This document shows positions 1-11,480 of a DNA stretch of 64,000 nt, piece after piece. A program made the translations under genes and the position numbers. The stretch covers positions 21,126-85,125 of the forward strand of contig JAQJVL010002707.1 in the NCBI GenBank assembly GCA_035578905.1. Reading direction: 5' to 3'. Numbering within the stretch: the first letter of the stretch is position 1; each line of letters begins with the position of its first letter. This DNA is from Stictocephala bisonia. Lineage: Eukaryota > Arthropoda > Insecta > Hemiptera > Membracidae. The notes under the pieces were generated by a model. It worked only from the letters and a program-made list of their open reading frames with translations, was not told where the DNA came from and made no database searches.

Positions 1-1952
1 GATCCAAAAACAAATTATTTAAGAAAAAATTGTTATCAACTAAAAAAGAATTTTTCAATAAAAAATAAAAAAATCTGATAATTTAAACAAAACTACTTGG
101 AATATTATTAATTCTGAAGTTGTTTGTAAGGGAGGACAATTTTTGAATGATAACATCAAACTCAAAGTAGAAAATAATATTGTTGATAATCCTCTTGAAA
201 TCAGCAACATTTTTAATAACTATTTTGTGGATACAATAAAAAATAAAGATAGACATCAAAATTCTACCAAAAATAAAATTTCAAATAATATTGATATGCC
301 CAGTCTACCTAGTTTTAATTGTAGAAAATTATTTTACTTGTCAGAAATAAACACAGAAGAAGTAAAAGAAATTATTGATTCCTTTAAAAATAAATCTTCA
401 TGTGGTTACGATGATATACCGAGGACAATAATCAAAGTGGTTAAACAACAACTCAGTAAAATTTTAACTCATTTGATAAATTCTTCTTTTGTTTGTGGCA
501 CTTTCCCTAGACAACTAAAAATCACCAAAATTATACCAATTTATAAAAAATTTGACCCCTTGGATATAAATAACTACCGGCCAATTTCATTACTACCTTC
601 AGTCTCCAAAATTTTTGAAAAAGTAGTTTATAATAAATTTTTTGGGAAACAACAATTATTTAGATAATATACAGCATGGATTCAGAAAACAAAAATCAAC
701 AATTACAGCAGCAGTCAGCTTGATTGATTCCATAATAGAATCAATAGATAAAGGTGAGAAAGTAGTTGGAGTATTCATGGACTTGTCAAAGGCTTTTGAC
801 TCAGTAGACCATGCATTGTTATTACCAAAACTAGAAGACTTGGGTGTAAAAAATATTTCGTTAAAATGGTTTCAATCTTATCTATCAAACAGGGAACAGT
901 TTGTACAGATTAATAATATTACATTAAATAAACAAATTGTTAAGTATAAATCTAAATTGAACCCTGTTAAATGTGGAGTACCCCAAGGGTCAGTTCTGGG
1001 CCTTTATTTTTCCTTTGTTATTTGAAACACATAAAAGAGTGTCTAAATTTTTCTCCAACTACATCTTTATGCCTTTATGCTGATGATTCAAATTTAAAAG
1101 TATCAGGAAACACAGAAGAAGAAATAGAAATTATGGCAACAATGGAACTAGCAAACTTACATGACTTTTTTAACAAACATAATTTAAATTTAAACGCTGA
1201 TAAAACTAAATTTGTAAATTTTAGAACAAAACAATCCAGGCAAATTATAAACCCAAACATTATAATTAACGATGAAAGCAATGAAAATATTGATCAAATT
1301 AAATTTTTGGGTCTCCTGGTTGACAGTAATTTGTCATGGGACAGTCATGTAAAGTCTGTTTTGAATAAAATTAATTCTGGTTTGTTTGCAATCAGAAAAA
1401 TGTCTGCTTTATGTAATACTGAAAGTTTAAAACTTAAAAAGGCAGTAAGGATATTATATTAAATCTAAATTACCATGATTCAGTCAAAAATTATTTTAAA
1501 GAGTTAAATATTTTAACAGTATACGGGCTCTATGTATTAGATACAATAATGTTTGTTAAATATAATCAATTAGATAAGAGTCCAAATTCCCAACCACATA
1601 AATATAATACCAGGGGAAAAAATCATATTTTTTCTCAGTCTCATACATTAGAATTATTTAAAAATAAAACCACATATGCAGGACTCAAATCTTAGTAAAA
1701 ATTCCAGAAAACATAAAAAAGGAAATTGATTGTAATAAATATAAAATAAAATTAAAGAAATATTTAGCAGACTTAGCATTGTATTCTTTGGAAGAAATTG
1801 ATACATCCTTGGAATTGCCTTGTTCCTAATTTTACAAAAAGACATCTGTAAACTATTTAGCCTAAGGAATATTATTAAAAGTGACATTATTCAATGTACT
1901 TATGTACCAATATTTTGAAATGAATAAAGAAATTTGTCTATTGTCTATTGTC
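1..1952 (+). mobile_element. Non-LTR retrotransposon A (LINE), 5' part outside the window
   Basis: The first 1.95 kb is the 3' part of a LINE. It carries a broken reverse transcriptase and ends at a short repeated tail made of about three TTGTCTA units (about 1931-1951), a common 3' end for CR1-like and related LINEs. No terminal repeats are present. The endonuclease domain, if there was one, lies before base 1. The reading frame is shifted several times, so this is a dead copy. Clade is not assigned; the C-terminal HKYNTRGKN-type motif resembles CR1/RTE-like relatives rather than jockey. Confidence 0.85.
143..1830 (+). pseudogene. LINE A reverse transcriptase, broken
   Basis: Reverse transcriptase copies the LINE RNA into DNA at the nicked target. 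RT motifs appear in order over three overlapping frames: NNYRPISLLPSVSKIFEKVV (near 570-630), MDLSKAFDSVDH with the first catalytic Asp (near 775-815), CGVPQGSVLG (near 970-1005), and LYADDSN with the YADD catalytic pair (near 1075-1095). FLGLLVDSNLSW follows near 1305. The C-terminal extension (NYFKELNILTVYGLYVLDT, then HKYNTRGKN) is readable to about 1800 in further frames. Frame changes fall near 640-667, near 1010 and near 1455, so no full protein can be made. Confidence 0.88.
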
Positions 1953-2154
1953 TTCAAATGGTTTTGAATGCTTAATACGAGAACCAACACGGATTACAGA
2001 CGAAATAAAATTGTGTATTGATCATGCCTATATAAGATTGGCTGATAAAAATATTATGCATGTATTCGCCTAAGTAATACACTACAAGGTTTCTGACCAT
2101 TCGGCAACAATGGTGAGTGTGCATGCGTATTCGGCAACAAGGCGATCGATACAA

Positions 2155-2295
2155 GCCACTATCACTGTTCCTATATGGGTGGGCGGGTGTCTACTATCAC
2201 TGTACGTGTATATTAACTATCACTGTATGGGTATGGGTGGGCGGTGGATAACTATCACTGTACGTGTATGAGTAGGCGGGTGGGTTACAGTGCAT
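2155..2295. repeat. GC-rich minisatellite, about 3-4 units
   Basis: About 35-40 bp units of the form ACTATCACTGTACGTGTATG followed by a GGGTGGGCGGGTG-like block. The same unit on the opposite strand recurs at about 11,184-11,262, 37,655-37,790 and 44,610-45,362. It has no coding sense; the long frames through the larger arrays are artefacts of the repeat period. Confidence 0.85.
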
Positions 2296-2304
2296 TTAGT
2301 AACA

Positions 2305-2610
2305 GTGCTGTAACCACTCAATGATGAACCAAAATGAGCAGTCATAAAAGACTTGGTATAGAGGTCACAGGAAATGCCTCAAGCCTTTTGACATTTACTG
2401 CCGTAACCACTCATTAAAGAACCGAAATGGCTAGTCATAAGAGACTGGAATAGAGGTCGCAGAACATGCCTCGAGATTAGTGACATTCAGTGCCGTAACC
2501 ACTCATTGATGAACCAAAATTACCAGATTTAGGAGGATGGCAAGACGGCTCAGGACACACCTCGAGCTTGTACACATTTACTGCCATAACAACTCATTGA
2601 TGACCCAAAT
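2305..2610. repeat. Tandem repeat, about 91-bp unit, a little over 3 copies
   Basis: The phrase CCGTAACCACTCATTGATGAACC restarts near 2309, 2400, 2493 and 2582 in diverged forms, giving spacings of 89-93 bp. Units share AGTCATAAAAGACTGG and AATGCCTCGAG-like blocks. The last unit runs into the LINE fragment that follows, so the array may be the 5' UTR repeat of that LINE. Confidence 0.8.
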
Positions 2611-3453
2611 TGACTCAGCTTTGGAAGCTTATCGTACTAATTACAAACTGTTGTTGACGATTCTTGATAACATAAACTGGTCAGACGTCTATGCTGAAAA
2701 CAATCCTTCAACAGCATTTCATAAAGTCCACTCTCGATATCAGAAGGCAGTATTAGATAGTAAGGTTGTAAAGAAGCATATTAAGTTAAATAAAATGAAA
2801 TCATGGATTAATGACTTTATATGCTAAAAATAAAAATGAAAAATAAGATTTACGATAAAGTTAAAAAACATCCAAACAATATGAAACTCAAAGCTTATTT
2901 AAAAAAATTTAGAAATAAATTGCAAGTTGAATTTCAAAACCTTAAAAATATGTATTATGAGGACCTTTTTAAAAAATGGCGAGTCAAAGGCTACTTGGAG
3001 AATTGTGAATGATATAACTGGTCAAAAACAAAGAAATATGACAATAAATAAGTTAAATGTAAATGATAGTGATATAAGTGATATGACAACAATATGTAAT
3101 GAATTTAACAATTTCTTTTCGTCTATAGTATATAAACTAAATGTACAGAAAGTAAAGCCGAATGGTTTTGAGCATGTAGTTTTTAAAATATATTTAAGAT
3201 TAATCATTCGTTGAATTCAATTTCCTTGAATCCTGTCATAATTGAAGATTTGAATAAAGTAATTACATCCTTAAAAACTGGGAAATCACCAGGAATTGAT
3301 AATATTAGTTTCTATGTGATTAAAATTGCATATCCAAAAATAATGAATGTTTTATTATATTTAGTTAATTCAAGTTTTGAAAAGAGTGTTTTTCCAGACA
3401 TGTTAAAGACAGCTGTGATGATTCCTTTGCACAAAAGTGGACCTATCAATACA
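2536..3453 (+). pseudogene. LINE B fragment: linker and N-terminal reverse transcriptase
   Basis: Several short frames give the region between endonuclease and RT of a LINE, including a KLKAYLKKFRNKLQVEFQNL stretch near 2884, the WRIVNDITGQ motif near 2994 and a FNNFFSS motif near 3105. The RT start follows: SLKTGKSPGIDNISFYVIK near 3270, then MIPLHKSGP near 3418, where an inserted element cuts the sequence. Catalytic motifs are therefore missing. Organisation resembles LINE A, but the copies are too diverged to call the same family. At least three frame changes make it a dead fragment. Confidence 0.8.
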
Positions 3454-4045
3454 GGTTGTCCCGTAAGTAATCAGCCAAACTTCTGGAGATCATTCCTTGG
3501 GTTAAAACAATCAAAAAATGATCCGGCTATCTGTCTGTATATGTTTTTTACTAAAAACTTAGTATCTCTAAAGTTATTTAGGATAAAACCATGAAAATTG
3601 GTATGAATGTTGATCTTTATAGTGTTCATGTAATATTTAAACTTCATTTTTTTACAATTATCCTTTTCAAAATGGCGGCTATTTAAAATTTTTAAAGCCA
3701 AATATCTTAATAACCTTAAATTTTACTAAAAACCAGTAAGTTACAAAAAAGTTTAAGATTTTATTTCTACAAATAATTGTATAAAAAGTTTTAAGATTGG
3801 ACAACTATTAATTGAGAAATTAAAATTTTTATCAAATAAAAACATGCTTGATATTAATAAAATTGGAAACTTTAGTAAATTGACATTTATTTTCTAAAAA
3901 TTAAACTAGTGCTAAATATATTTTCACAGCTGATTTGGAAATTAAAAATACATACAGTCAGCTGACTGTAATATTGAAAGTTCATTTTTGGAAAACACCT
4001 ATTTTTATTTGTTATTGATTGCAGTTCATTACTAAACAATAACAG
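3454..4045. mobile_element. Degenerate end of a long-TIR Tc1/mariner-type element
   Basis: GGTTGTCCCGTAAGTAATC at 3454, preceded by a TA-containing target, is a diverged copy of the terminus GGGTGTCCCATAAGTAAAG of the element at 56,505-58,683. Further in, TTTCAAAATGGCGGCTATTT (near 3665) matches the TTTCAAAATGGCGGCCATTT of that element's TIR. It interrupts LINE B. The right end is not found. Most of 3,700-4,045 is AT-rich with no readable gene. Confidence 0.65.
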
Positions 4046-4054
4046 TTGTAGCGG

Positions 4055-4520
4055 TCGGCCTATTTTATGTTGAAAATTAATGACAAAGTTCGTGAAAATC
4101 ACCGTTTCACAATGACTTAACTCTCGGAACATTTGCCCCAAATTTCATCAAGTTTACTTCATGAAATTGTTGTAGGGAAACTTGAATACCACAACTTTTG
4201 TGCCAGGTGGGTTCCAAAATTCCTTACAGAAGATAACAAAAGCAAAGACTTGCTGCATCGTTAACTTTCCTAGCTGAATACGACAAACATGGTAACAAAC
4301 TTCTCGATCGTATCGTTACTGGTGATGAAACATGGGTGAAGCATAACAATTTTGAAACAAAAATACAGTCTATGGAATGAGGGCACACCCATTCTCCAAA
4401 AAAAACCTGCCGGAGTTGTGAGACAAGCAGTGACGTGAAACAATATGACACGGTTCCATTGTCACATAACTTGGCATGCGGATGCACTACAGATAGAAGG
4501 TTGATTAAAAGTTTACTAAA
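4055..4520 (+). pseudogene. mariner transposase relic (DD34D type)
   Basis: Fragments of a mariner transposase in changing frames: CARWVPKFLTEDNKS near 4195, LLDRIVTGDETWVKHNNF near 4300-4350, and a SPKKPAGVVRQA-like stretch near 4395. The GDETW motif holds the first catalytic Asp. The HDNA and SPDLAP motifs are not found. The N-terminal helix-turn-helix part is only faintly visible. TIRs were not found. Confidence 0.75.
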
Positions 4521-4778
4521 ACACATTTGGAATACAACTTTGTTTTGTAAGTTAGAATATATTTAAATTATATTATGTTGAGAAAAATCTTTGTGAAAAC
4601 AATTCCACAAACAGGTGACAGAAGATACATTTAAATGAAAAACAAACCAACTTGTACAATGAATTTTGTCAAAAGAAATTTTTGCTAAAATCAAATGTGT
4701 AACCACAGAGAGTAAAAATAAACAGAGCTTACTTCCAACAGTGCCCTGAATGTGTGTCAAGTAATTATTTATCCCGTC

Positions 4779-6470
4779 ATGGATATTCTGCCCTATAAAC
4801 CAATTATATCTGCGACTGGGTTCAAGAAACCACCTATCTCAGTCAAGGTGCCCAGGACAAAACGTGTCAAGTCACCGCCTAAAGGTGCCAAATTTCACCC
4901 GGTGAAAAGGATGTCAATGGATGATATGTCAGGAAGTGTTCGGCAAAAGAATAAATGCCATTCCCCGTCATCGTCATCAACATCATGCACTTTTTCTGAA
5001 GAAGAAGGCCACTCAGAGATCGATAGATACCAGAACAAGAAAGGGAAGAATTCAAAAAATTACAGGAAAGGGCTTAAGAAAACATCACCGACCCGACACC
5101 TCTCTACAACCAGTGTGCGATCTGTTTCCCCAGTGAGAAGTAAAACATCGACGAGGAACCATTTACCGACCGACTCACGGGTTCGAAGGAGGAGAGGACA
5201 GGAGAACCAAGGATCAAGAACTCGCCTCAGCCACCCGTAACCTCGACTAGCAAATCAGCTATCGATCGACACACCGGTTTCAAGGAGAGAAGGACCGAGA
5301 ATATGCCTAAAACGATTAACGCAAGTGATCTGACGAAATATTTGAAAAAGGAGCTTTGTTACCTGATGTTATCGAAGACGTCTTTACTCATAATGTTGCA
5401 TCTGTCTAGACATATGAGCAAGAACCAACTTTATGAAATAACCGGATTTATCATATACACTGACATCGATATCAGTACATACAATGATGACACTCTTCGC
5501 ATTCAAGTGGACCCGAGGAGTTATCAAATGTACACTATGGCAGAGCAACAAGGTACAGACTACAAGACGTTAGACTCGGACCCGAGCCTGGTGACCCAAA
5601 CGTTGGTACACGCTCTACTGTCCAACAAGTGCTGGGAGAGCAAAGACTCGTTAGACTTGGTGCTACGAAAAGCCATAAAAGAAATTACCGAATAAGTGTA
5701 TGCCTTCGAGATGGACGGAGAAATTACGATAGAAAATTTCGTGTTGATAAGCGGTCGGTACCTGGAACTGAGATTCCTCCAAAAGATAAAGCAACAGTAC
5801 GCGAAACACTACGCCGAAGACATGATAAAATCGCTGACCAAGCTGAACGACTGCGGTGAAAAGGATTCGGAATTTCAAGACATCATAAAGAACAGCGCAT
5901 GTACCGCCTACTTGAGAAGACTGCGCGAGACCTACCAGATCACTTATACCAATTTCGAAAGTGTGATCACCACGAAACCCAGCATACCGGACTAATGAGA
6001 GTCTGGACGGACGTGGAGTCCATGCGCGGCGTGAACGTCATGATGAAGAATCACATCGAGACCGTGTACAAAGACACCAACAAGGAATGGTCGAGCATGA
6101 CGGCTGAACAGAAGGAAAAGATCCGGGAGTCGTCCTTGTTCATATCACTTTTCAAAGCGAGGACAGCGTCATTCCTCTTTTCTCACGAAGGGTCTTCTGT
6201 CAGACGTGCTGAAATCGAGTGAATTGATTTGTTGGATGTGCTACGGCGTGACCATCAACAACGTCGAGCACGGCCTTCTTCAGATAGCACAGTCATAAAG
6301 GTTGGCGAAACGCTCACCATCGGACGACGTATGTAGACAACTCATTTGCTGGAATTACCCCCTGGCCAGTATGTTCAGCAAACACACACCGTCAGCGACA
6401 CAGAAGCGTGTTCTGGTCAACTCAGAGACAGCGGCCGTCAATTTTATAAATAGATTTTCCTTCGACTAGT
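4779..6470 (+). pseudogene. U1: broken gene of unknown family, GC-richer than surroundings
   Basis: I do not recognise this gene. An ATG at 4779 opens a frame whose first ~150 codons are rich in Ser, Arg, Lys and Pro (probably disordered). The reading continues through frame changes into a globular-looking part of about 400 residues, with TAEQKEKIRESSLF near 6100 and a Cys-containing LICWMCYGV near 6230, ending at TAG 6468-6470. Breaks: a frame change near 5210, in-frame TAA at 5693-5695, a one-base loss near 5993, and another change near 6190. Upstream of 4779 I see no promoter. GC and codon choice differ from the AT-rich neighbours. A second partial copy lies at 10,379-10,943. An endogenised viral gene or a cargo gene of a large element is possible; neither is shown. 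Confidence 0.6.
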
Positions 6471-6699
6471 TGTCATTAGTTTAGTTACCTATACAGGACA
6501 TCTTTTTACTAGTCTTGGACTTGGAACTGAAGAGTAATGTTGCTGAGTTAATGGTGCCACTACTGGAAATGGAGCAGTATTTCTTTTCCATATTATTACA
6601 CGATATTGAATGATTAGTGAAGTGTAATCTTTACTATATAATAACGGAAGGCCTGCATTTTATTTTCATTTTCTTAAATCGCAAAAAAAAAATTACGTC

Positions 6700-7090
6700 T
6701 TGCCCACAAGCGTCACTACAAAACTGATAGTTTGTCCTGTGCTACATAAAATGACAGTTTCTGAGACAAATAAAAGCAGTGTGGAAAATGATGAGTTGTT
6801 TGATATATATGAGGAAGAAAGAGAAAATCCAAATAATACAGAACAGTTATTAGAGAACCGACCACAAAAAATCAAGAGAACAAAATGGACAGATGCTGAA
6901 AAAAACTGTTTTTCAGGATTTTGGAAAAGCTATTCTCAAAGGAATCTGCCCTTCCAGTGGTGATATTTCAAAACATAAAATCAAACATTCAAAAGCTTTA
7001 AAAAATAAATCAGTTGCACAGATAACAACTTTTGTAAACAATGCCTCTTCAAGAAAAGTAAAAAAATGTAACACCAGATATAAAGCAGTT
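6700..7090 (+). pseudogene. Myb/SANT-like domain fragment, broken
   Basis: An acidic stretch (DELFDIYEEERENPNN) is followed by KIKRTKWTDAEKN and, after a frame change near 6915, FGKAILKGICPSS and later KNKSVAQITTFVNNA. The order W-T-x-x-E-K ... F ... G-x-C-P ... L-K-N-K-S resembles the small Myb/SANT-like tail often attached to transposon-linked proteins in insects. piggyBac pB-1 is inserted just downstream. Function cannot be stated; assignment is by pattern only. Confidence 0.35.
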
Positions 7091-7107
7091 TATTAACGTG
7101 TTCACTG

Positions 7108-7220
7108 CGGCATGTACGGATTTCCGTACATCGGAGTTTCACTTAAGGTGCTGCGTGTACGGTATTCCGTACATCGTAGTCTGCGCGCGCACCTTGATGT
7201 ACGAAATTCCGGACATGGAA
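7108..7220. promoter_or_regulatory. Subterminal palindromes of pB-1 (probable transposase sites)
   Basis: Three imperfect palindromes near 7112-7132, 7153-7175 and 7195-7215, of the form TGTACGGATTTCCGTACA, lie just inside the left end. One more (GTGTACGGTTTTCCGTACA) lies near 9131-9150 inside the right end. Spacing is about 40 bp on the left. Subterminal repeats of this kind are transposase-binding sites in several DNA transposon families; that role here is inferred. Confidence 0.6.
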
Positions 7221-7416
7221 CGCTTCGATAAACATTAGATCAGTGTGAGCCTAGCATTTGTGAAGGAAATACGTATTGTTCCTCAGCGTGGTTGAATGTG
7301 TTGTAGTGATTGTTTGTTCATGTGGTTTTTGTTGTTGTGCGTGTTTTATGTATATATAGTGTATTTTGTATATAGTTGTTGTTAGTGTCTCTCGTTTCTT
7401 TTATCATATAAATACA

Positions 7417-8946
7417 ATGGCTGGACCATCAAATAGGTTAGGAAATAGCTTTTATTCAGACAGTGAGTCAGACGAAAGCGATTTTGAGAGTAGTGGGGAA
7501 GACGGAGAGGAAGATGTCAGTGAATCAGACAATGATAAGGACATAGAATACAACCCAACTTGGTCACCTGCAACAAGTGGGTTGCGATCAATCCCATTTA
7601 CTAAGCAAAATGAACTGTTAGTCCCTAATCCAGGTGAAAACAAACCCATTGACTGGTTTCTGTTACTCTGTAACTTGATATTCTTGGAGAATATTGTTGC
7701 CGAAACAAATCGCTATGCGCGTGAAGTGTTTTTTGGGCCTAATCTACAGCCAAAGTCGTGCATAAACAAATGGGTTGACCTAACTGTTGAGGAATTAAAA
7801 CGTTTCATTGGTTTATTATTCCATATGGGCACAGTTCGCCTAAACAGATTTAACGACTACTGGAAAACAAACAGAATGTTCGACTTCAAGTTTGTCAGGC
7901 AGCAGATGTCACGTGATCGTTTTTTAGTAATATTGAGGTGCCTCCACTTTTGTAATAACAATCGCCCTAGTGATGACAAATTGAAAAAGGTCAATATGCT
8001 GATTGATCATTTCAATAATACAATGTTACAAGTTTATTACCCGTGTAAAGAATTGTCTATTGACGAGGGTATGGTCTTATGGCGCGGCCGGCTTAGCTTC
8101 AGACAGTATATCAAAGGGAAGCGCCATAAGTACGGAATGAAATTATACAATCTTTGTGAACCTACGGGGTTAGTTTTGAAGTTTTTATTGTATTCAGGAA
8201 AAGGTGGAGAATTAGGTGGAAAAGGACATACTGATAAAGTTGTTAGGTGTTTGATGCGTGGAAAATTAAATGTTGGACATGCCATATACATGGACAATTT
8301 TTATAACTCTTTCCCCCTAGCTTCAGAACTGTTACGAAAACTTACTTACTGTACAGGTACCCTAAGATCAAATAGGAAATATCTACCAGTGGAAGTTACA
8401 AGTGCCAGACTGAGAAAAGACGAGACAATTGAGAGATATGCAGAAGGTGTTATGGTTGGTAAATGGTGTGACCAACGATCTGTCCTGTACTTGTCCACGG
8501 AGTTTGAAAATACATTGGCGCAGTCAAGAAACCGGCGTGGAATACTAAGAGACAAACCTTTGCCCATTGTACATTATAACGCTGAAATGAAGGGAGTTGA
8601 TAGGAGCGACCAAATGTTGTCCTATTATCCGTGCGACCATAAATCATTGCGGTGGTACAAAAACATTTTTGTTCACATACTACAAATGATGATGGTTAAT
8701 GCCTACTGACTTTTCCTATTTGCTAATCCAGACTCTACCTGCAAATCACTGTATGACTTTAGGCTCCAAGTAATAGACAGTTTATTGCCAGAAGTTCGTG
8801 ATAATAGAGACCGTATTGTTGATAAAAGATGTAGAGTATGCCACAGGGAAGGAATCAACAAAAGAACAGTGTACATGTGTGCAGAGTGCCCGGGGGAACC
8901 AGGATTGTGCCCACTGGCCTGTTTTGATAAATTCCACGAAGGCTAA
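7417..8946 (+). pseudogene. piggyBac transposase (pB-1), one in-frame TGA
   Basis: Cut-and-paste transposase acting in the nucleus. I take ATG 7417 as start because the longer frame upstream begins only at TTG. The N-terminus is acidic and Ser-rich (YSDSESDESDFESSGEDGEE), as usual in the family. Catalytic Asps are visible in ELSIDEGMVLWRGR (near 8050), AIYMDNFYNSF (near 8285) and EMKGVDRSDQMLSYY (near 8590). TGA at 8707-8709 stops it after VNAY. The same frame stays open to TAA 8944-8946 and encodes the Cys-rich end (CRVCHREG, MCAECPGEPGLCPLACF). A single base change therefore separates this copy from a full-length protein of about 509 residues. Confidence 0.93.
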
Positions 8947-9341
8947 AAAGAACGTAATAGGCCTACTCAATGTATATATTGTATATATTATTATAATCTC
9001 TCAAAAAAAACTATGTGCTAAAACATTACAAATATTGTATTTTGTTATATTTTCAATATAAATATATACATACATACATACATAAATCATGTAAAAGACT
9101 TAGACTGCAAACAGAGTGTTTCAGCGTACCTGGTGTACGGTTTTCCGTACATAAATGTATATGACTCGAATGACGTCCTATGAACACATATCTTATGTTT
9201 TGACACTACCAAAGGGTTTCTACAGTCAATGGTAAGTGACTTATCAATTATTACTTTTTAGCACCTGGGGTGAGTTTTAACTTTTTTATATAGGATCCAA
9301 CGAAAGGTTTGACTTTCCATGCTTAGCAGCCAATGTGTTAA

Positions 9342-9807
9342 ATAAGCAATTCATTACTAAACTATCTTGCTAAAAAATAGGCTTACTTGTCAAATGTATT
9401 TCCTTATAGGCAGTAAAAAAGTAAATAAAAACAAAATACTTTTTTAATATCGTTCATTGCAGGTTTTTTTTTTTAATTCACTATTTCTATAATACTCCAA
9501 GACGTTTGCTGGTTGTGCTAATCCACTACCTATGATGTTTTTAAGATTTTGTGTTGGGGAATAATAATGTATGGTCTTATAAACGTAGTGTTTTAAAGGA
9601 CGACCTGTATATAGATTTTTATTTATAATCTTATTTTAATATAGAATAAAATAAATGTTTATTATTTACGTAGAAAAGTTTTAAAATAGATTTAAAGAGT
9701 TAAATATTTTCTGTGTAAGGTTATATTATTATAAAGTTACAATACCACTCATATTATTTTAGAAATATATTAGTTAAATTAATTATAGTCATAAATGTAT
9801 GTTTCAG
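9342..9807. other. AT-rich stretch, nothing recognised
   Basis: No ORF, repeat or RNA signal that I can support. It lies between pB-1 and the MULE exon and ends in TTTCAG, a usable splice acceptor. Confidence 0.5.
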
Positions 9808-9985
9808 GCTAATGGACTCGAAACATCTGGTGGCTTACCAAAAGCTGTTTGATTTTCTAAAACAGTTGGCTCCGTAACTCCAACCGAGACTTATAATAAC
9901 AGATTTTGAAAGAATTCTGCAGCAGGCATTACACCTTGCTTTCCCTGAGAGCCAGATCGTTGGATGTTGGTTTCACTCTGCAAAT
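9808..9985 (+). pseudogene. MULE-type transposase relic, exon 1 of two visible
   Basis: The exon lies between TTTCAG and GTAAGT. From 9812 it reads HLVAYQKLFDFLKQLAP, stop, then LIITDFERILQQALHLAFPE and IVGCWFHSAN. This matches the MULE core in which DFE carries a catalytic Asp and GCxFH is conserved. The TAA after LAP is the only break. It ends in phase 0, and the sequence resumes in phase at 12,116. The ~2.1-kb interval is either an original intron expanded by insertions or two insertions between exons. Confidence 0.75.
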
Positions 9986-10333
9986 GTAAGTTATCTCGAG
10001 TAGACCAATTCAATAGTCATATATTTTACATATGACATACAGTGGTTTACCCAGAACAATCCTATATTCTCATATCTCTGTCTTCCTTATTAAGTATAAG
10101 TTCATAAAATTCAGTGTTATATATTTGATATGACATATTAAATAACTAACAAAGTTCTGGTTTAGTTAATTGTGACAAATGTAACTTAATAACTAAATTT
10201 AAGCATAATGATAACAATACTACTGACAGTTGTTGTACAACTATGGCAAGACTTTTGAGATCATCTTATAAGATATATGTCAAACACTGTCATTTCTTTA
10301 AGAAAATTGTTTTTATTTAATGTAATTAAAACT

Positions 10334-10979
10334 GTATGGTATGTAATTATAAAGGCTATAAACGTTAATTGGATACTGATACACTGACATCAATATCAGT
10401 ACGTACAATGATGACACTCTTCGCATTCAAGTGGACCCGAGGAGTTATCAAATGTACACTATGGCAGAGCAACAAGGTACAGACTACAAGACGCTAGACT
10501 CGGACCCGAGCCTGGTGACCCAACGTTGGTACACGCTCTACTGTCCAACAAGTGCTGGGAGAGCAAAGACTCGTTAGACTTGGTGCTACGAAAAGCCATA
10601 AAAGAAATTACTGAATAAGTGTATGCCTTCGAGATGGACGGAGAAATTACGATAGAAAATTTCGTGTTGATAAGCGGTCGGTACCTGGAACTGAGACTCC
10701 TCCAAAAGATAAAGCAACAGTACGCGAAACACTACGCCGAAGACATGATAAAATCGCTGACCAAGCTAAACGACTGCGGTGAAAAGGATTCGGAATTTCA
10801 AGACATCATAAAGAACAGCGCATGTACCGCCTACTTGAGAAGACTGCGCGAGACCTACCAGATCACTTATACCAATTTCGAAAGTGTGATCACCACGAAA
10901 CCCAGCATACCGGACGTAATGAGAGTCTGGACGGACGTGGAGTATGGTATGTAATTATAAAGGCTATAAACATTAATTG
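10334..10979. repeat. 38-bp direct repeats flanking the second U1 fragment
   Basis: A 38-bp sequence beginning GTATGGTATGTAATTATAAA occurs at 10,334-10,371 and again at 10,942-10,979 with one mismatch. Between them lies the 565-bp U1 copy. The arrangement looks like a target duplication or a repair-driven capture; 38 bp is much longer than the duplications made by the other elements here. Confidence 0.85.
10379..10943 (+). pseudogene. Second, partial copy of U1
   Basis: Nearly identical to 5,455-6,019 (565 bp each). Differences seen by eye are a few substitutions, loss of one A in the run CCCAAACG and presence of one G (GGACGTAATG) that the first copy lacks. Both share the in-frame TAA after the residues KEITE, so that nonsense codon is older than the duplication. 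Each copy has a frameshift the other lacks. No start or end of the gene is included. Confidence 0.9.
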
Positions 10980-11480
10980 AATTGGTAAATTTAATATTGT
11001 TTAATGGCTTGGTGTGTTTTAACATTTTACACCACAGAATGTGATTAGAATGTTCGACCGAGCATCAACTTAGCTACCTAGGCAATGCTCACTAGTAACA
11101 TGAAGTGAATAATATAAATATATTAAATAATATATAAATAAAAATGTAAGCCAATGGTATCTAACTCGCAAAGGCATATAACACTAACCCACCTGCAGAC
11201 CCATACAAATACACAGTGATATAGATCCACCCACACACTCATTCACATATAGTGGTAATAATAACCACTATAGATATCATTTACCATTGATATCAAATGT
11301 ATTCAGATCTTATCAAAAGATTAGAACACCATAGTAGGGTTTGTATCTCAAACAAAATTTGTTATACTAATGAAGCAAATAATTGGACATTTTTATAAAT
11401 CTCTACTTTATTCATTTCATACTAACAGTTTTAATGTTGAACTATTCAGGAGTGTTAGCTATTGATGATGTTTATTAACG
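10980..11480. repeat. AT-rich spacer with a short minisatellite
   Basis: Near 11,184-11,262 three weak units of the CCCACC...CATACA...CAGTGATAT minisatellite are present. The rest is AT-rich with no gene. Confidence 0.5.

Larger units (their letters stand above)
7097..9337 (+). mobile_element. piggyBac element pB-1, complete ends at TTAA
   Basis: TTAA at 7093-7096 and 9338-9341 flank inverted ends: the left reads CGTGTTCACTGCGGCATG and the right, reverse-complemented, reads CACATTGGCTGCTAAGCATG. TTAA duplication is the piggyBac signature. The element is 2.24 kb and carries one transposase gene with a single nonsense codon, so it is a fairly recent arrival that is now unable to move by itself. 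Confidence 0.92.

Noticed and set aside
7366..7416. Longer N-terminus for the pB-1 transposase
   Set aside because: The extension starts at TTG and is unlike piggyBac N-termini; ATG 7,417 is followed by the normal acidic region.
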